Positions 46,311-54,950 of a stretch of 64,000 nucleotides of DNA are shown piece after piece. A model generated the notes under the pieces. It saw only the letters and a list, made by a program, of their open reading frames with translations, did not search any database and was not told where the DNA came from. This DNA comes from Musicola paradisiaca NCPPB 2511 (GTDB lineage Bacteria > Pseudomonadota > Gammaproteobacteria > Enterobacterales > Enterobacteriaceae), in contig NZ_CM001857.1 in NCBI RefSeq assembly GCF_000400505.1, positions 2,346,257-2,410,256 on the forward strand. Direction: 5' to 3'. Each line of letters begins with the position of its first letter. The stretch's first letter is position 1. The position numbers and the translations under genes were made by a program.

Positions 46311-47438
46311 ATGGCTGAAGTCATTTTTAATAAACTGGAAAAAGTTTACTCCAACGGATTCAAAGCTGTTCACGGTATCGACCTGACGATCAAAGACGGT
46401 GAATTCATGGTGATCGTCGGCCCATCCGGCTGTGCAAAATCCACCACCCTACGCATGCTGGCGGGTTTGGAAACTATCAGCGGCGGGGAAGTTCGTATCG
46501 GTACCAAAATCGTCAATAATCTGGCGCCCAAAGATCGTGGCATCGCCATGGTGTTCCAGAACTATGCGCTCTATCCGCACATGACCGTGCGCGAGAACCT
46601 GGCCTTCGGGTTGAAGCTCAGCAAGCTGCCCAAAGACAAAATTGAGGCGCAGGTCAACGAAGCCGCCAAGATCCTCGAACTGGATGAACTGATGGATCGC
46701 CTACCCCGCCAGCTTTCCGGCGGTCAGGCTCAGCGTGTGGCGGTAGGCCGTGCCATCGTGAAAAAACCGGACGTGTTCTTGTTTGACGAACCGCTGTCCA
46801 ACCTGGATGCCAAATTGCGCGCATCCATGCGTATTCGCATCTCCGATTTGCACAAACAGCTGAAAAGGAGCGGCCATCCGGCCACCAGTGTCTATGTAAC
46901 GCACGACCAGACCGAAGCCATGACCATGGGCGACCGTATCTGCGTGATGAAACTGGGGCACATCATGCAGGTGGATACGCCGGACAATCTCTATCACTAC
47001 CCCAAAAACATGTTTGTTGCAGGCTTTATCGGCTCTCCGGAAATGAACATCAAACCGGGCCAGTTGACCGAAGATAACGGCCAGATCAGTCTGAAAGTCG
47101 GCCATTGCAGCATGAAGCTCAACCAGAGCAAGCAGGACAAGGTTCGTGACTATGTCGGCAAGGAAATCTGCTTCGGTATCCGCCCTGAGTACGTCACCGT
47201 TTCCGAATCACCGTTCGACGGCGAACATTTCCAGGGTGAACTGGTGCGTGCTGAAAACATGGGCCACGAATTTTTCATGTATATCAAAGTTGACGGTTTT
47301 GAATTAACCAGTCGCATGCCTTCCGACGAAGCGCGTCTGATCATCGCCAACGGTCTGAATCGTCAGGTGTATTTCCAGTATGAAATGGAAAAATGCCATA
47401 TTTTCGATGCAAAAACAGAACAAAATATCTCACTCTGA
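46311..47438 (+). CDS. togA: Oligogalacturonide ABC transporter ATPase TogA
   Basis: MalK/UgpC-type ATPase of 375 residues. Walker A is GPSGCAKSTTLRML, with Ala where most family members have Gly (GCGKS); the Lys and Ser are kept. The Q-loop (MVFQNYALYPHMTV), signature LSGGQAQRVAVGRA, Walker B VFLFDEPLSNLDAKLR and the H-loop VTHDQTEA are normal. A C-terminal TOBE/MalK regulatory domain follows. It probably energises TogMN; starting MAEVIFNKLEKVYSNGFKAVHG. Confidence 0.95.
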   Translation: MAEVIFNKLEKVYSNGFKAVHGIDLTIKDGEFMVIVGPSGCAKSTTLRMLAGLETISGGEVRIGTKIVNNLAPKDRGIAMVFQNYALYPHMTVRENLAFGLKLSKLPKDKIEAQVNEAAKILELDELMDRLPRQLSGGQAQRVAVGRAIVKKPDVFLFDEPLSNLDAKLRASMRIRISDLHKQLKRSGHPATSVYVTHDQTEAMTMGDRICVMKLGHIMQVDTPDNLYHYPKNMFVAGFIGSPEMNIKPGQLTEDNGQISLKVGHCSMKLNQSKQDKVRDYVGKEICFGIRPEYVTVSESPFDGEHFQGELVRAENMGHEFFMYIKVDGFELTSRMPSDEARLIIANGLNRQVYFQYEMEKCHIFDAKTEQNISL

Positions 47439-47453
47439 AAGGAGCTATAACCA

Positions 47454-48746
47454 ATGAAAAAAGTGATCCTACGTACCTTAATTGCATCCTCTCTGGCGTT
47501 GATGGCTCATCAATCCTTCGCGGCCGATCAGGTCGAACTGCGGATGTCCTGGTGGGGCGGCAATGGCCGTCATCAGGTCACTCTGAAGGCCATTGATGAA
47601 TTCCAGAAACAATATCCGAATATCAAGGTGAAATCGGAATACACCGGTTGGGATGGTCATCTCTCCCGTTTGACCACTCAGATCGCGGGCAATACTGAAC
47701 CAGATGTGATGCAAACCAACTGGAACTGGTTGCCGATTTTCTCCAAGAACGGTGATGGCTTCTACGATCTCAACAAAGTCAAAGATGTGCTGGATCTGAC
47801 TCAGTTTGATGCTAAAGAGCTGCAAGCGACCACCGTGAACGGCAAGTTGAACGGCCTGCCGATTTCCGTGACAGCCCGTGTGTTCTACTTCAACACGGAA
47901 ACCTGGAAGAAAGCCGGTCTGACCTATCCCAAAACCTGGGATGACCTGATCAACGCCGGGAAAGTCTTTAAGGAAAAACTGGGCGATCAATCCTACCCGG
48001 TCGTTCTGGAACACCAGGATTCGCTGGCGCTGCTGAACTCCTACATGGTGCAGAAATACGGCATTCCTGCCGTCGATGAGAAGAACAAAAAATTCTCCTA
48101 CACCGATGCGCAGTGGCAAGAATTCTTCCAGATGTATAAAAAACTGGTTGATGCGCACGTCATGCCGTCAGCGAAATACTATGCCTCTTTCGGCAAGAGC
48201 AACATGTATGAAATGAAGCCGTGGATCGCCGGTGATTGGGGCGGCACATATATGTGGAACTCAACTATCACCAAATACTCCGACAACCTGCAGCCTCCAG
48301 CCAAACTGGAGCTGGGTAGCTATCCGATGCTGCCGGGAGCAAAAGACGCCGGTCTGTTCTTTAAACCTGCACAAATGTTCTCTATCGGTAAGTCGTCTAA
48401 ACATCCGAAAGAAGCCGCCATGCTGATCAACTATCTGCTGAACAGCAAGGAAGGGACTCAGGCTCTGGGTCTGGAACGTGGTGTGCCGTTGAGCAAGGCC
48501 GCCGTCGCTCAATTGCGCAGCGATGGAGCCATCAAGGATAGCGATCCGGCCGTAGCAGGCCTCAATCTGGCGTTGTCATTGCCGCATGATGTCAAAGTAT
48601 CGCCTTACTTTGACGATCCGCAGATCGTATCCCTGTTCGGCGATTCTATTCAGTACATCGATTACGATCAGAAGTCAGTTGAAGAAACGGCTAAATATTT
48701 CCAACGCCAGGCTGACCGTATTTTGAAACGCGCGATGAAAGAATAA
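47454..48746 (+). CDS. togB: Oligogalacturonide-binding periplasmic protein TogB
   Basis: Extracellular solute-binding protein (family 1) of 430 residues with a classic signal peptide (MKKVILRTLIASSLALMAHQSFA, cut before AD). It binds oligogalacturonides in the periplasm and is reported to contribute to chemotaxis towards them in Dickeya. AAGGAG precedes the ATG, 15 bp after togA. The mature protein shows the family's aromatic pocket residues (SWWGGNGRHQ, NWNWLPIF, MKPWIAGDWGG). Confidence 0.95.
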   Translation: MKKVILRTLIASSLALMAHQSFAADQVELRMSWWGGNGRHQVTLKAIDEFQKQYPNIKVKSEYTGWDGHLSRLTTQIAGNTEPDVMQTNWNWLPIFSKNGDGFYDLNKVKDVLDLTQFDAKELQATTVNGKLNGLPISVTARVFYFNTETWKKAGLTYPKTWDDLINAGKVFKEKLGDQSYPVVLEHQDSLALLNSYMVQKYGIPAVDEKNKKFSYTDAQWQEFFQMYKKLVDAHVMPSAKYYASFGKSNMYEMKPWIAGDWGGTYMWNSTITKYSDNLQPPAKLELGSYPMLPGAKDAGLFFKPAQMFSIGKSSKHPKEAAMLINYLLNSKEGTQALGLERGVPLSKAAVAQLRSDGAIKDSDPAVAGLNLALSLPHDVKVSPYFDDPQIVSLFGDSIQYIDYDQKSVEETAKYFQRQADRILKRAMKE

Positions 48747-48751
48747 GTTTT

Positions 48752-48954
48752 TACCTTAAATACGTCGAGTGACAGGACAAGGCGCGTTAAGCGCCTTGCA
48801 ACGCAGCAAGTGAATGAATCCCGATGCGTTAGCTACGGTGAGCAATTCGGGTAAGCGGTCAATCTACCGAGGTTTGAACGCAACTTGCCGCTGTGGCTCA
48901 GGGATGGGTCGAATCATACAGCTAACGTACCTGCAACTTAACGTATGACGGGTA
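48752..48954. repeat. Degenerate 203-bp inverted-repeat element between togB and kdgM
   Basis: The ends are imperfect inverted repeats: TACCTTAAATACGT near 48752 and the complement of ACGTATGACGGGTA at 48941-48954, sharing TACC, ATACGT, AGT and CAGG in register. Internally it has GGCGC-GTTAA-GCGCC (48781-48795) and an AACGCAGCAAGTGAATGAATCCCG motif (positions 48800-48823). It has no gene. The ends and the GAGTGAATCCC/TGACGGGTAT phrases recall the short non-coding repeat elements found between genes of Pectobacterium, Serratia and Yersinia (from memory). Confidence 0.5.
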
Positions 48955-48972
48955 TCTATATTCGTTTATTTT

Positions 48973-49000
48973 AAGCCCCGTCTTGATTCGGGGCTTTTTT
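48973..49000 (+). terminator. Terminator of the pelW-togMNAB transcript
   Basis: AAGCCCCG-TCTTGATT-CGGGGCTT followed by TTTT: a perfect 8-bp stem upstream of kdgM. Confidence 0.85.
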
Positions 49001-49195
49001 ATTTATTTTGAAACAGAATGAAGAACTTAGCGGATCATCATCACAATTTGAAATCATTTTGAAGAAAATATTGTTCATAAAGATCAAGATCACAAAATAA
49101 GAGTAAATAATTCATAAAATAGGAACTGTTCTAAAAGAACACATCGATTTTATTTTCTTACTGTGCTTTTTTTCTGTATATATAGGGAAGATACA

Positions 49196-49909
49196 ATGAA
49201 ACTTAAATTATTAACTCTGGCGATGGCATCGCTGGTAAGCGTCAATGCGTTAGCTGTATCTATCGATTATCGTCATGAAATGCAGGACACGGCAAAAGCG
49301 GGTCATAAAGATCGCCTGTCTATTTCTCACCGTTTTGCCAATGGCTTCGGATTATCTTCAGAAGTTAAATGGGCTCAGTCATCCAAAGATTCAACACCGA
49401 ATAAACCATTTAATGAGCAAGTAAGCAACGGCACAGAAGTTGTCGCCAGCTATGTTTATAAATTCAATAACGTCTTTTCTATCGAGCCAGGTTTCTCTTT
49501 AGAATCAAGTTCAACCAGCAACAATTATCGCCCATATATTCGTGGCCGTGCGAATGTCACCAGCGATTTGTCCGTTGCTCTCCGCTATCGTCCTTATTTT
49601 AAACGCAATAGTGGTAGTATCGGCTCATCCTCAAGCACCACCGATAAAGGCTATACCCTGACCGGTAATATCGATTACACCTTCTTGAAAGATTATACCA
49701 TCGGCTATGAACTGGAATATAAAAAAGCCACTGCCGGTGAAACCATTCTTGCTGACAACGATGATTACGATTTTACCCATAACGTGAAACTGTCGTACAA
49801 ATGGGATAAAAACTGGAAACCCTATGTTGAAGTCGGCAACGTATCGGAAGGTAAAACGACCGATAATCGTCAGACCCGTTATCGCGTAGGCGTGCAATAT
49901 AGCTTCTAA
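49196..49909 (+). CDS. kdgM: Oligogalacturonate-specific porin KdgM
   Basis: Outer-membrane beta-barrel of 237 residues with signal peptide MKLKLLTLAMASLVSVNALA. The mature protein is made of alternating amphipathic strands rich in Tyr and charged residues (VSIDYRHEMQDTAKAGHKDRLSISHRFANGFG) and ends in the barrel-type RYRVGVQYSF. KdgM lets oligogalacturonides cross the outer membrane when general porins cannot. The start ATG 49196 has GGGAAG upstream. It has its own promoter region, and a stem-loop follows before paeX. Confidence 0.96.
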   Translation: MKLKLLTLAMASLVSVNALAVSIDYRHEMQDTAKAGHKDRLSISHRFANGFGLSSEVKWAQSSKDSTPNKPFNEQVSNGTEVVASYVYKFNNVFSIEPGFSLESSSTSNNYRPYIRGRANVTSDLSVALRYRPYFKRNSGSIGSSSSTTDKGYTLTGNIDYTFLKDYTIGYELEYKKATAGETILADNDDYDFTHNVKLSYKWDKNWKPYVEVGNVSEGKTTDNRQTRYRVGVQYSF

Positions 49910-50033
49910 TTGCTGCTGATGAGCGATGCTATTTTTCGCTCAGAAAATTCCCTTCATGGGAATTGAAATACCATCAATTCGTCATTATTTTTTGTGTGTC
50001 CTCCCTCAAGGGATATAGATTATTTATTCTTCA

Positions 50034-50069
50034 GGTAAACATTATTAAAATGATGTTTACCTTTTTTTA
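50034..50069 (+). terminator. Terminator between kdgM and paeX
   Basis: AGGTAAACAT and ATGTTTACCT form a 10-bp stem followed by TTTTTT. It probably reduces rather than abolishes read-through, since kdgM and paeX are reported to share regulation. Confidence 0.8.
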
Positions 50070-50114
50070 TCTCTATTATTTCTACTCGTATAAAACGTAA
50101 CAGGGAGTGTATTT

Positions 50115-51060
50115 ATGCTTATTCGAATGATGATTCCCGGAGCACTGGTGATGTTATTAACCAGCATGAGTCAGGCGCACGCCCTATTTCCGGTTTGGCC
50201 ACAGGGCGATGCGCCCGGCGCGGCAACATCCTCCACCCAACCGCAAATAGTGGATCGCAGTAAAAATCCCGCCCTGCCCGACCGGGCCGCCACCGGTATA
50301 CGGCGCCCTGAACTCACAGTTTATCCGGCACAACACCCCAATGGTATTGCCCTGCTGGTGACACCCGGCGGAAGCTATCAGCGCGTCGTGCTGGACAAGG
50401 AAGGTAGCGATCTGGCACCGGTATTCAATGCTCAAGGCTACACCTTGTTCGTCATGACCTACCGAATGCCCAATGAAGGCCACCGAGAAGGCGCTGATGC
50501 CCCACTGGCGGATGCACAGCGCGCAATCCGAACGCTACGCGCTGACGCGGCTAAATGGCATATCGACCCTCATCGTATCGGCGTGATGGGATTTTCCGCC
50601 GGGGGGGCATGTAGCCGCGAGCCTGGGAACCCGCTTCGGACAGCAGGTTTATGCGCCTGTGGATGACATCGATAAGTTCAGCGCACGACCGGATTTCATG
50701 GTGCTGATGTACCCGGTTATCTCGATGCAGGAATCGATCGCCCACCCACAATCCCGCCAAGCGGTAGTCGGCGAGCATCCTGATTCGGCACGTGTTCGTG
50801 AATACTCGGCAGAAGCTCAGGTGACAGCCAATACGCCGCCGACGTTTTTGCTTCACGCCATGGATGACCCCTCCGTCTCTGTCGACAATACTCTGGTTAT
50901 GTTTTCTGCACTGCGTGCGCATCAGGTTCCCGTGGAACTGCATCTGTTTGAGCATGGTAAACACGGTTTCGGCATTCGCGGCACTAAAGGATTACCCGTA
51001 GCCGCATGGCCCCAACTGGTCGATAACTGGATCCAATCCCTGCCGACAAACACAAACTGA
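50115..51060 (+). pseudogene. paeX: Pectin acetylesterase PaeX, interrupted by a +1 frameshift
   Basis: Periplasmic alpha/beta-hydrolase that deacetylates pectic oligomers. The ATG at 50115 begins a signal peptide (MLIRMMIPGALVMLLTSMSQAHA). The frame is normal to the nucleophile elbow GFSAGG, encoded across a run of seven G (50601-50607). It then goes out of frame (ACSREPGNPLRTAG) and stops at 50666. Dropping one G restores HVAASLGTRFGQQVYAPVDDIDK and a full protein of 314 residues ending LPTNTN at 51060, with the catalytic His region HLFEHGKHGFG. Thus one extra base in a homopolymer separates it from an intact gene: a true mutation, a phase-variable tract or a base-calling error. It lies last in the pectin block after kdgM. 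Confidence 0.9.
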
Positions 51061-51181
51061 CACGGCCACCTCATTGAACACCGTTCCGGCCCGCCTTAAC
51101 AACGACGGTTATCAACGAAATAAGGGTTAAAATATAGCTGGTTACACGCCCGCATCTTTTTCTGCCCGGGATGTTTTCATA

Positions 51182-51201
51182 TACTGTATAAAATGACAGT
51201 T
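51182..51201. promoter_or_regulatory. LexA box upstream of ydjM
   Basis: TACTGTATAAAATGACAGTT fits CTGT-N8-ACAG, the LexA operator core, and ends 13 bp before the ydjM ATG. E. coli ydjM is a known LexA-regulated SOS gene, which supports the assignment. Confidence 0.8.
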
Positions 51202-51214
51202 TTTGAGAGATTTC

Positions 51215-51799
51215 ATGACCGCGGAAGGCCACATCCTGTTCGCTGTAGCCAGCGCTATTTTCGCTAAAAAAGCAGAGCTCTCGCCATCACTGGCGGTTGG
51301 CGATTGGTGGCATATCATTCCCGCCGCGATACTGACATCGCTATTGCCCGATATCGACCACCCCAAATCTGTTTTGGGTCAGCGTCTAAAATGAATTTCT
51401 GCGCCGATCGCCAGGCTGTGCGGCCATCGGGGATTTACCCATAGCCTGCTGGCGATTGTCGCCGGGTTGTACTTCATCCGTACACGTTTGCCCGCCGATT
51501 GGCCGATCCCGCCGGATGTCTATCACGCGATGATCGTCGGCTACCTGAGCCATATCGTCGCTGATATGTTGACTTCCGCCGGCGTACCTTTGTTATGGCC
51601 CTGCCGTTGGCGTTTCCGCTTGCCGATCCTTAATAGCGACAAAGGAAATCAGCTAGAGCGCGTTCTCTGCGTCGGCCTGATCCTGTTCATGCTATGGCAA
51701 CCACAGCAGCCACTCGAAAACTGGCGCTACCCACCCTCGCTCAAAACGTTGCACTCCATGGGCTTACAGCTTCATCAGTTGCTGTCGCCCCAGTCCTGA
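51215..51799 (+). pseudogene. ydjM: Inner-membrane metal-dependent hydrolase family protein YdjM, with an in-frame TGA
   Basis: The product would be a YdjM/YfhO-like membrane protein (metal-dependent hydrolase family) of 194 residues starting MTAEGHILFAVASAIFAKKAEL at ATG 51215 (GAGAG upstream). After LGQRLK the codon is TGA (51392-51394) where the family has Trp (TGG), and the same frame continues ISAPIARLCGHRGFTHSLLAI to LSPQS. The HRGFTHS and LPDIDHP motifs carry the putative metal ligands and lie on both sides of the stop. A single G-to-A change explains the break. The LexA box indicates DNA-damage induction. As read, only 59 residues would be made. Confidence 0.88.
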
Positions 51800-51947
51800 A
51801 GACATATAGCAATCGGCTATTATTCATTTAGTTATATGCATAACGAAGATATAAAAGAACTGCTATTCTGGCGCACCGGCCATGCCGTATCGGTTCATCA
51901 TTCGGCTTGATGCACTACTCATTACCACCCAAAAAGAGAGACAAGGG

Positions 51948-53339
51948 ATGAATTTTCCACTGACAATCAACATTATTGTTTTTGGTGTGCTCCTGTTCGC
52001 ACTGGGCTTCTTTGGAAGTCAACGCTGGAGCTTGTCCAGAAAAGTTCTGACGGGGCTGGTTGTCGGCATTCTGTTCGGGCTGGCGCTACACCTCATCTAC
52101 GGGGACAACAACCCGGTAGTTAAACAGTCGATCCTCTGGTTCAATATCGTCGGCAATGGCTATGTCCAACTGCTGCAAATGATCATCATGCCGTTGGTTT
52201 TTGTTTCGATACTGAACTCGGTGGCAAGATTGCATTCCGCTTCTTCGCTGGGAAAAATCAGCCTGCTGACGTTGGGGATACTGCTGTTCACCACCGCGAT
52301 TGCCGCACTGGTAGGGGTCTTCGTCACGCATCTGTTTGGTCTGACCGCTTCCGGGTTGGTACAAGGCGTACAGGAAACCGCTCGCCTCAGCGCCATCCAG
52401 AACAGTTATGTGGGCAAGGTTGCCGATCTGTCCGTTCCCCAACTGTTGCTGTCGTTTATTCCCAAAAATCCGTTTGCCGATCTGACCGGCGCCAACCCTA
52501 CCTCCATCATCAGTGTGGTGATTTTCGCCGCATTTCTGGGCGTGGCTGCGTTGCATCTGCTGAAAGATGATGCGGAGAAAGGCCAACAGGTACTGGGCGC
52601 TATCGATACGCTGCAATCATGGGTAATGAAGCTGGTCCGGCTGGTGATGCGTCTTACGCCTTATGGCGTGATGGCGCTGATGACCAAGATGGTCGCCAGT
52701 TCCAATCTGCAGGATATCCTGAAACTTGGCGGTTTTGTCGTCGCATCCTATCTGGGGCTTGCGATGATGTTCGGCGTCCATGCCCTGCTACTCGCCCTGA
52801 ACGGTATGAATCCCGCGCGTTTCTATCGCAAGATCTGGCCGGTACTGACGTTCGCCTTCACCAGTCGCTCCAGCGCAGCCACCATTCCATTAAGCATCGA
52901 GGCGCAAACCCGCCGTATTGGCGTACCCGAATCCATCGCCAGCTTTGCAGCTTCGTTCGGCACAACCATCGGACAAAATGGCTGTGCCGGACTCTACCCG
53001 ACCATGCTGGCGGTGATGGTTGCGCCCACGGTCGGTATCAATCCGCTGGATCCGGTATGGATTGCCACACTGGTCGGCATCGTGACGATCAGTTCGGCCG
53101 GTGTCGCCGGCGTAGGCGGCGGCGCGACATTTGCTGCACTGATCGTCCTGCCGGCTATGGGATTACCGGTTACGCTGGTCGCCTTGCTGATCTCCATCGA
53201 ACCGCTGATCGACATGGGCCGCACGGCGCTTAACGTCAGCGGCTCAATGACAGCCGGCACCATTACCAGCCAGTTATTGAAGCAAACCAATAAAGAGGCC
53301 TTTCTCAGCCCGGTTGACTCAGCGCTAGCACACAAGTAA
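51948..53339 (+). CDS. tcyP: L-cystine transporter TcyP (YdjN)
   Basis: Sodium:dicarboxylate-symporter-type carrier of 463 residues, identical in length to E. coli TcyP. It starts [32 protein letters not shown] at ATG 51948. About eight helices and two re-entrant loops are suggested by [17 protein letters not shown] and the Gly/Ala-rich [26 protein letters not shown]. It takes up L-cystine as a sulfur source. It follows ydjM as in E. coli and ends at a terminator shared with convergent osmE. Confidence 0.95.
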   Translation: MNFPLTINIIVFGVLLFALGFFGSQRWSLSRKVLTGLVVGILFGLALHLIYGDNNPVVKQSILWFNIVGNGYVQLLQMIIMPLVFVSILNSVARLHSASSLGKISLLTLGILLFTTAIAALVGVFVTHLFGLTASGLVQGVQETARLSAIQNSYVGKVADLSVPQLLLSFIPKNPFADLTGANPTSIISVVIFAAFLGVAALHLLKDDAEKGQQVLGAIDTLQSWVMKLVRLVMRLTPYGVMALMTKMVASSNLQDILKLGGFVVASYLGLAMMFGVHALLLALNGMNPARFYRKIWPVLTFAFTSRSSAATIPLSIEAQTRRIGVPESIASFAASFGTTIGQNGCAGLYPTMLAVMVAPTVGINPLDPVWIATLVGIVTISSAGVAGVGGGATFAALIVLPAMGLPVTLVALLISIEPLIDMGRTALNVSGSMTAGTITSQLLKQTNKEAFLSPVDSALAHK

Positions 53340-53360
53340 TGCCCGGTGCCGAACACATGG

Positions 53361-53391
53361 ATGCCGATGGCCTACGCTATCGGCATTTTTA
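53361..53391 (+). terminator. Terminator downstream of tcyP
   Basis: ATGCCGAT-N10-ATCGGCAT followed by TTTT; it abuts the osmE stop and may also serve osmE. Confidence 0.8.
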
Positions 53392-53724
53392 TCAAAGTTT
53401 GGGAGCGGTATCGTATTCCCGGCAGCTCTGGAAACCTTTGTTCATCACGTGGCCGGTTTCATCAAAGCTGACGAAATAGTATTGCGTTTTGCCATCCTGC
53501 GTACCAAGGACATAGGTATTGCAACTTCCGCGCGCGTAAATCATCTGAGATTGGCTGGACGCCGGCCCGGCAATCCGATTCACGTCCTGCTTGCTCATGC
53601 CTTTGCTTACCTCTTTTACCACCGGCTTGGTGAAATAATTTTCGGCACGATCGTAAGCCGTACACCCTGCCAGCCCTATCGTTACCGCTACCGTACACAT
53701 CAGATAACCATGCTTTTTCATCAT
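53392..53724 (-). CDS. osmE: Osmotically inducible lipoprotein OsmE
   Basis: Lipoprotein of 110 residues (E. coli 112) with signal peptide and lipobox IGLAGC, followed by TAYDRAENYFTKPVVKEVSKGMSKQDVNRIAGPASS and a SmpA/OmlA-like beta-rich fold. Two adjacent ATGs are possible (53724, 53721); AGAGGA precedes them. osmE is divergent from nadE as in E. coli, where it is osmotically and growth-phase induced. No function beyond envelope location is established. Confidence 0.94.
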   Translation of the reverse strand: MMKKHGYLMCTVAVTIGLAGCTAYDRAENYFTKPVVKEVSKGMSKQDVNRIAGPASSQSQMIYARGSCNTYVLGTQDGKTQYYFVSFDETGHVMNKGFQSCREYDTAPKL

Positions 53725-54049
53725 TTATTCCTCTTGTTGGTTCTACGCGCTTTCCAGGCAGGCGCTGCCATCTTGACGACAGCGGCAAATACTCATGGTT
53801 CTGCGGAATCTATAACCGCCAAACAGCAATGCGTCAGCGATGCAAACCGTGGCAAGACGCTGGCCTAAGGGTAGCTATGCGTTTTCTATTTTTCAAAGCA
53901 GTGATATTGGCGATGGCTGGTGATAAAGCCTTCATTCTCGCGGCGATCGCCACGACAAAACTTGCGCTTTCACCGCGCGAAAATAAACTCTACACTCTGT
54001 CAATTAAGATATTTATTCTGTTGCATCAACAGGTTCAGGAGGGGGTAGC
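53725..54049. other. osmE-nadE divergent promoter region
   Basis: 325 bp with no supported gene. It contains the osmE promoter area on the left and the strong CAGGAGGGGG ribosome-binding site of nadE at 54037. Short frames here show no recognisable features. Confidence 0.5.
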
Positions 54050-54871
54050 ATGTCACTACAGCAAGAAATCATTAGCGCGATGGGAGTAAAACCCGTTATT
54101 GATCCGGCTCATGAGATCCGCGTGAGCGTTGATTTTTTAAAGAATTATCTGAAGGCCAATCCGTTTGCAAAAAGTCTGGTGCTGGGGCTCAGCGGCGGAC
54201 AGGATTCAACGCTGACCGGGAAATTATGCCAGACGGCCATAACTGAACTCCGCCAGGAAACCGGGCGGGAATATCAATTTATCGCAGTACGTCTGCCTTA
54301 TGGTGTTCAGGCGGATGAGCAGGATTGCCAGGATGCCATCAATTTCATCCAACCTGATCGCGTCTTGACCGTCAACATCAAGCCGGCGGTGGATGCCAGT
54401 GAAGCCACGTTGCAGGCCATCGGTATTGAACTTTCTGATTTTGTGAAAGGCAATGAAAAAGCCCGTGAACGAATGAAGGCCCAGTACAGCATCGCAGGAA
54501 TGAACGCCGGGCTTGTCGTCGGTACCGATCACGCCGCCGAAGCAGTGACTGGTTTTTTCACCAAATATGGCGACGGCGGTACCGATATCAACCCCATTTT
54601 CCGTCTTAACAAGCGCCAGGGGAAAGCACTGCTCAAGCTGCTGGGTTGCCCGTCTCACCTCTATACCAAAGCGCCGACGGCCGATCTGGAAGACGATCGC
54701 CCTGCGCTACCGGATGAAGCCGCATTAGGCATTACCTACGAAAAAATCGACGATTACCTGGAAGGAAAACAGCTTGAGCCGATAGAGGCTGCAATTATCG
54801 AATCCTGGTATCGCAAAACTGAGCATAAGCGTCGCCCCCCCATCACCGTGTTCGATGATTTCTGGCGCTAA
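54050..54871 (+). CDS. nadE: NH3-dependent NAD+ synthetase NadE
   Basis: Last enzyme of NAD synthesis, 273 residues (E. coli 275), converting deamido-NAD+, ATP and ammonia to NAD+. The ATP-pyrophosphatase P-loop is [48 protein letters not shown] carries the substrate- and metal-binding residues, and [18 protein letters not shown] is the conserved flexible loop. No glutaminase domain is present, so free ammonia is the donor. A very strong ribosome-binding site precedes ATG 54050. Confidence 0.96.
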   Translation: MSLQQEIISAMGVKPVIDPAHEIRVSVDFLKNYLKANPFAKSLVLGLSGGQDSTLTGKLCQTAITELRQETGREYQFIAVRLPYGVQADEQDCQDAINFIQPDRVLTVNIKPAVDASEATLQAIGIELSDFVKGNEKARERMKAQYSIAGMNAGLVVGTDHAAEAVTGFFTKYGDGGTDINPIFRLNKRQGKALLKLLGCPSHLYTKAPTADLEDDRPALPDEAALGITYEKIDDYLEGKQLEPIEAAIIESWYRKTEHKRRPPITVFDDFWR

Positions 54872-54950
54872 ACATCACCCGATACAGACATCGAGCGGAT
54901 GCTGCGGCATCCGCTTTTTATTCTCCGACGACGCAACCACGGCATACCGC

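Larger units (their letters stand above)
48747..49195. other. togB-kdgM intergenic region
   Basis: 449 bp: the repeat element described above, the togB terminator at 48973, and then an AT-rich kdgM promoter region (49002-49195) with TTTGAAACA and AATTTGAAATCATTTTGAA-type stretches that partly resemble KdgR half-sites and a TCACA CRP-like half (49092). I could not settle on one full KdgR box by eye. Confidence 0.5.

Noticed and set aside
49002-49195. Full KdgR box for kdgM
   Set aside because: TTTGAAACA and similar half-sites are present but I could not align a complete operator well enough to list it separately.
52619-53233. 204-codon frame overlapping tcyP in another frame
   Set aside because: Lies wholly inside the well-supported transporter gene and has a shuffled, Arg-rich composition.
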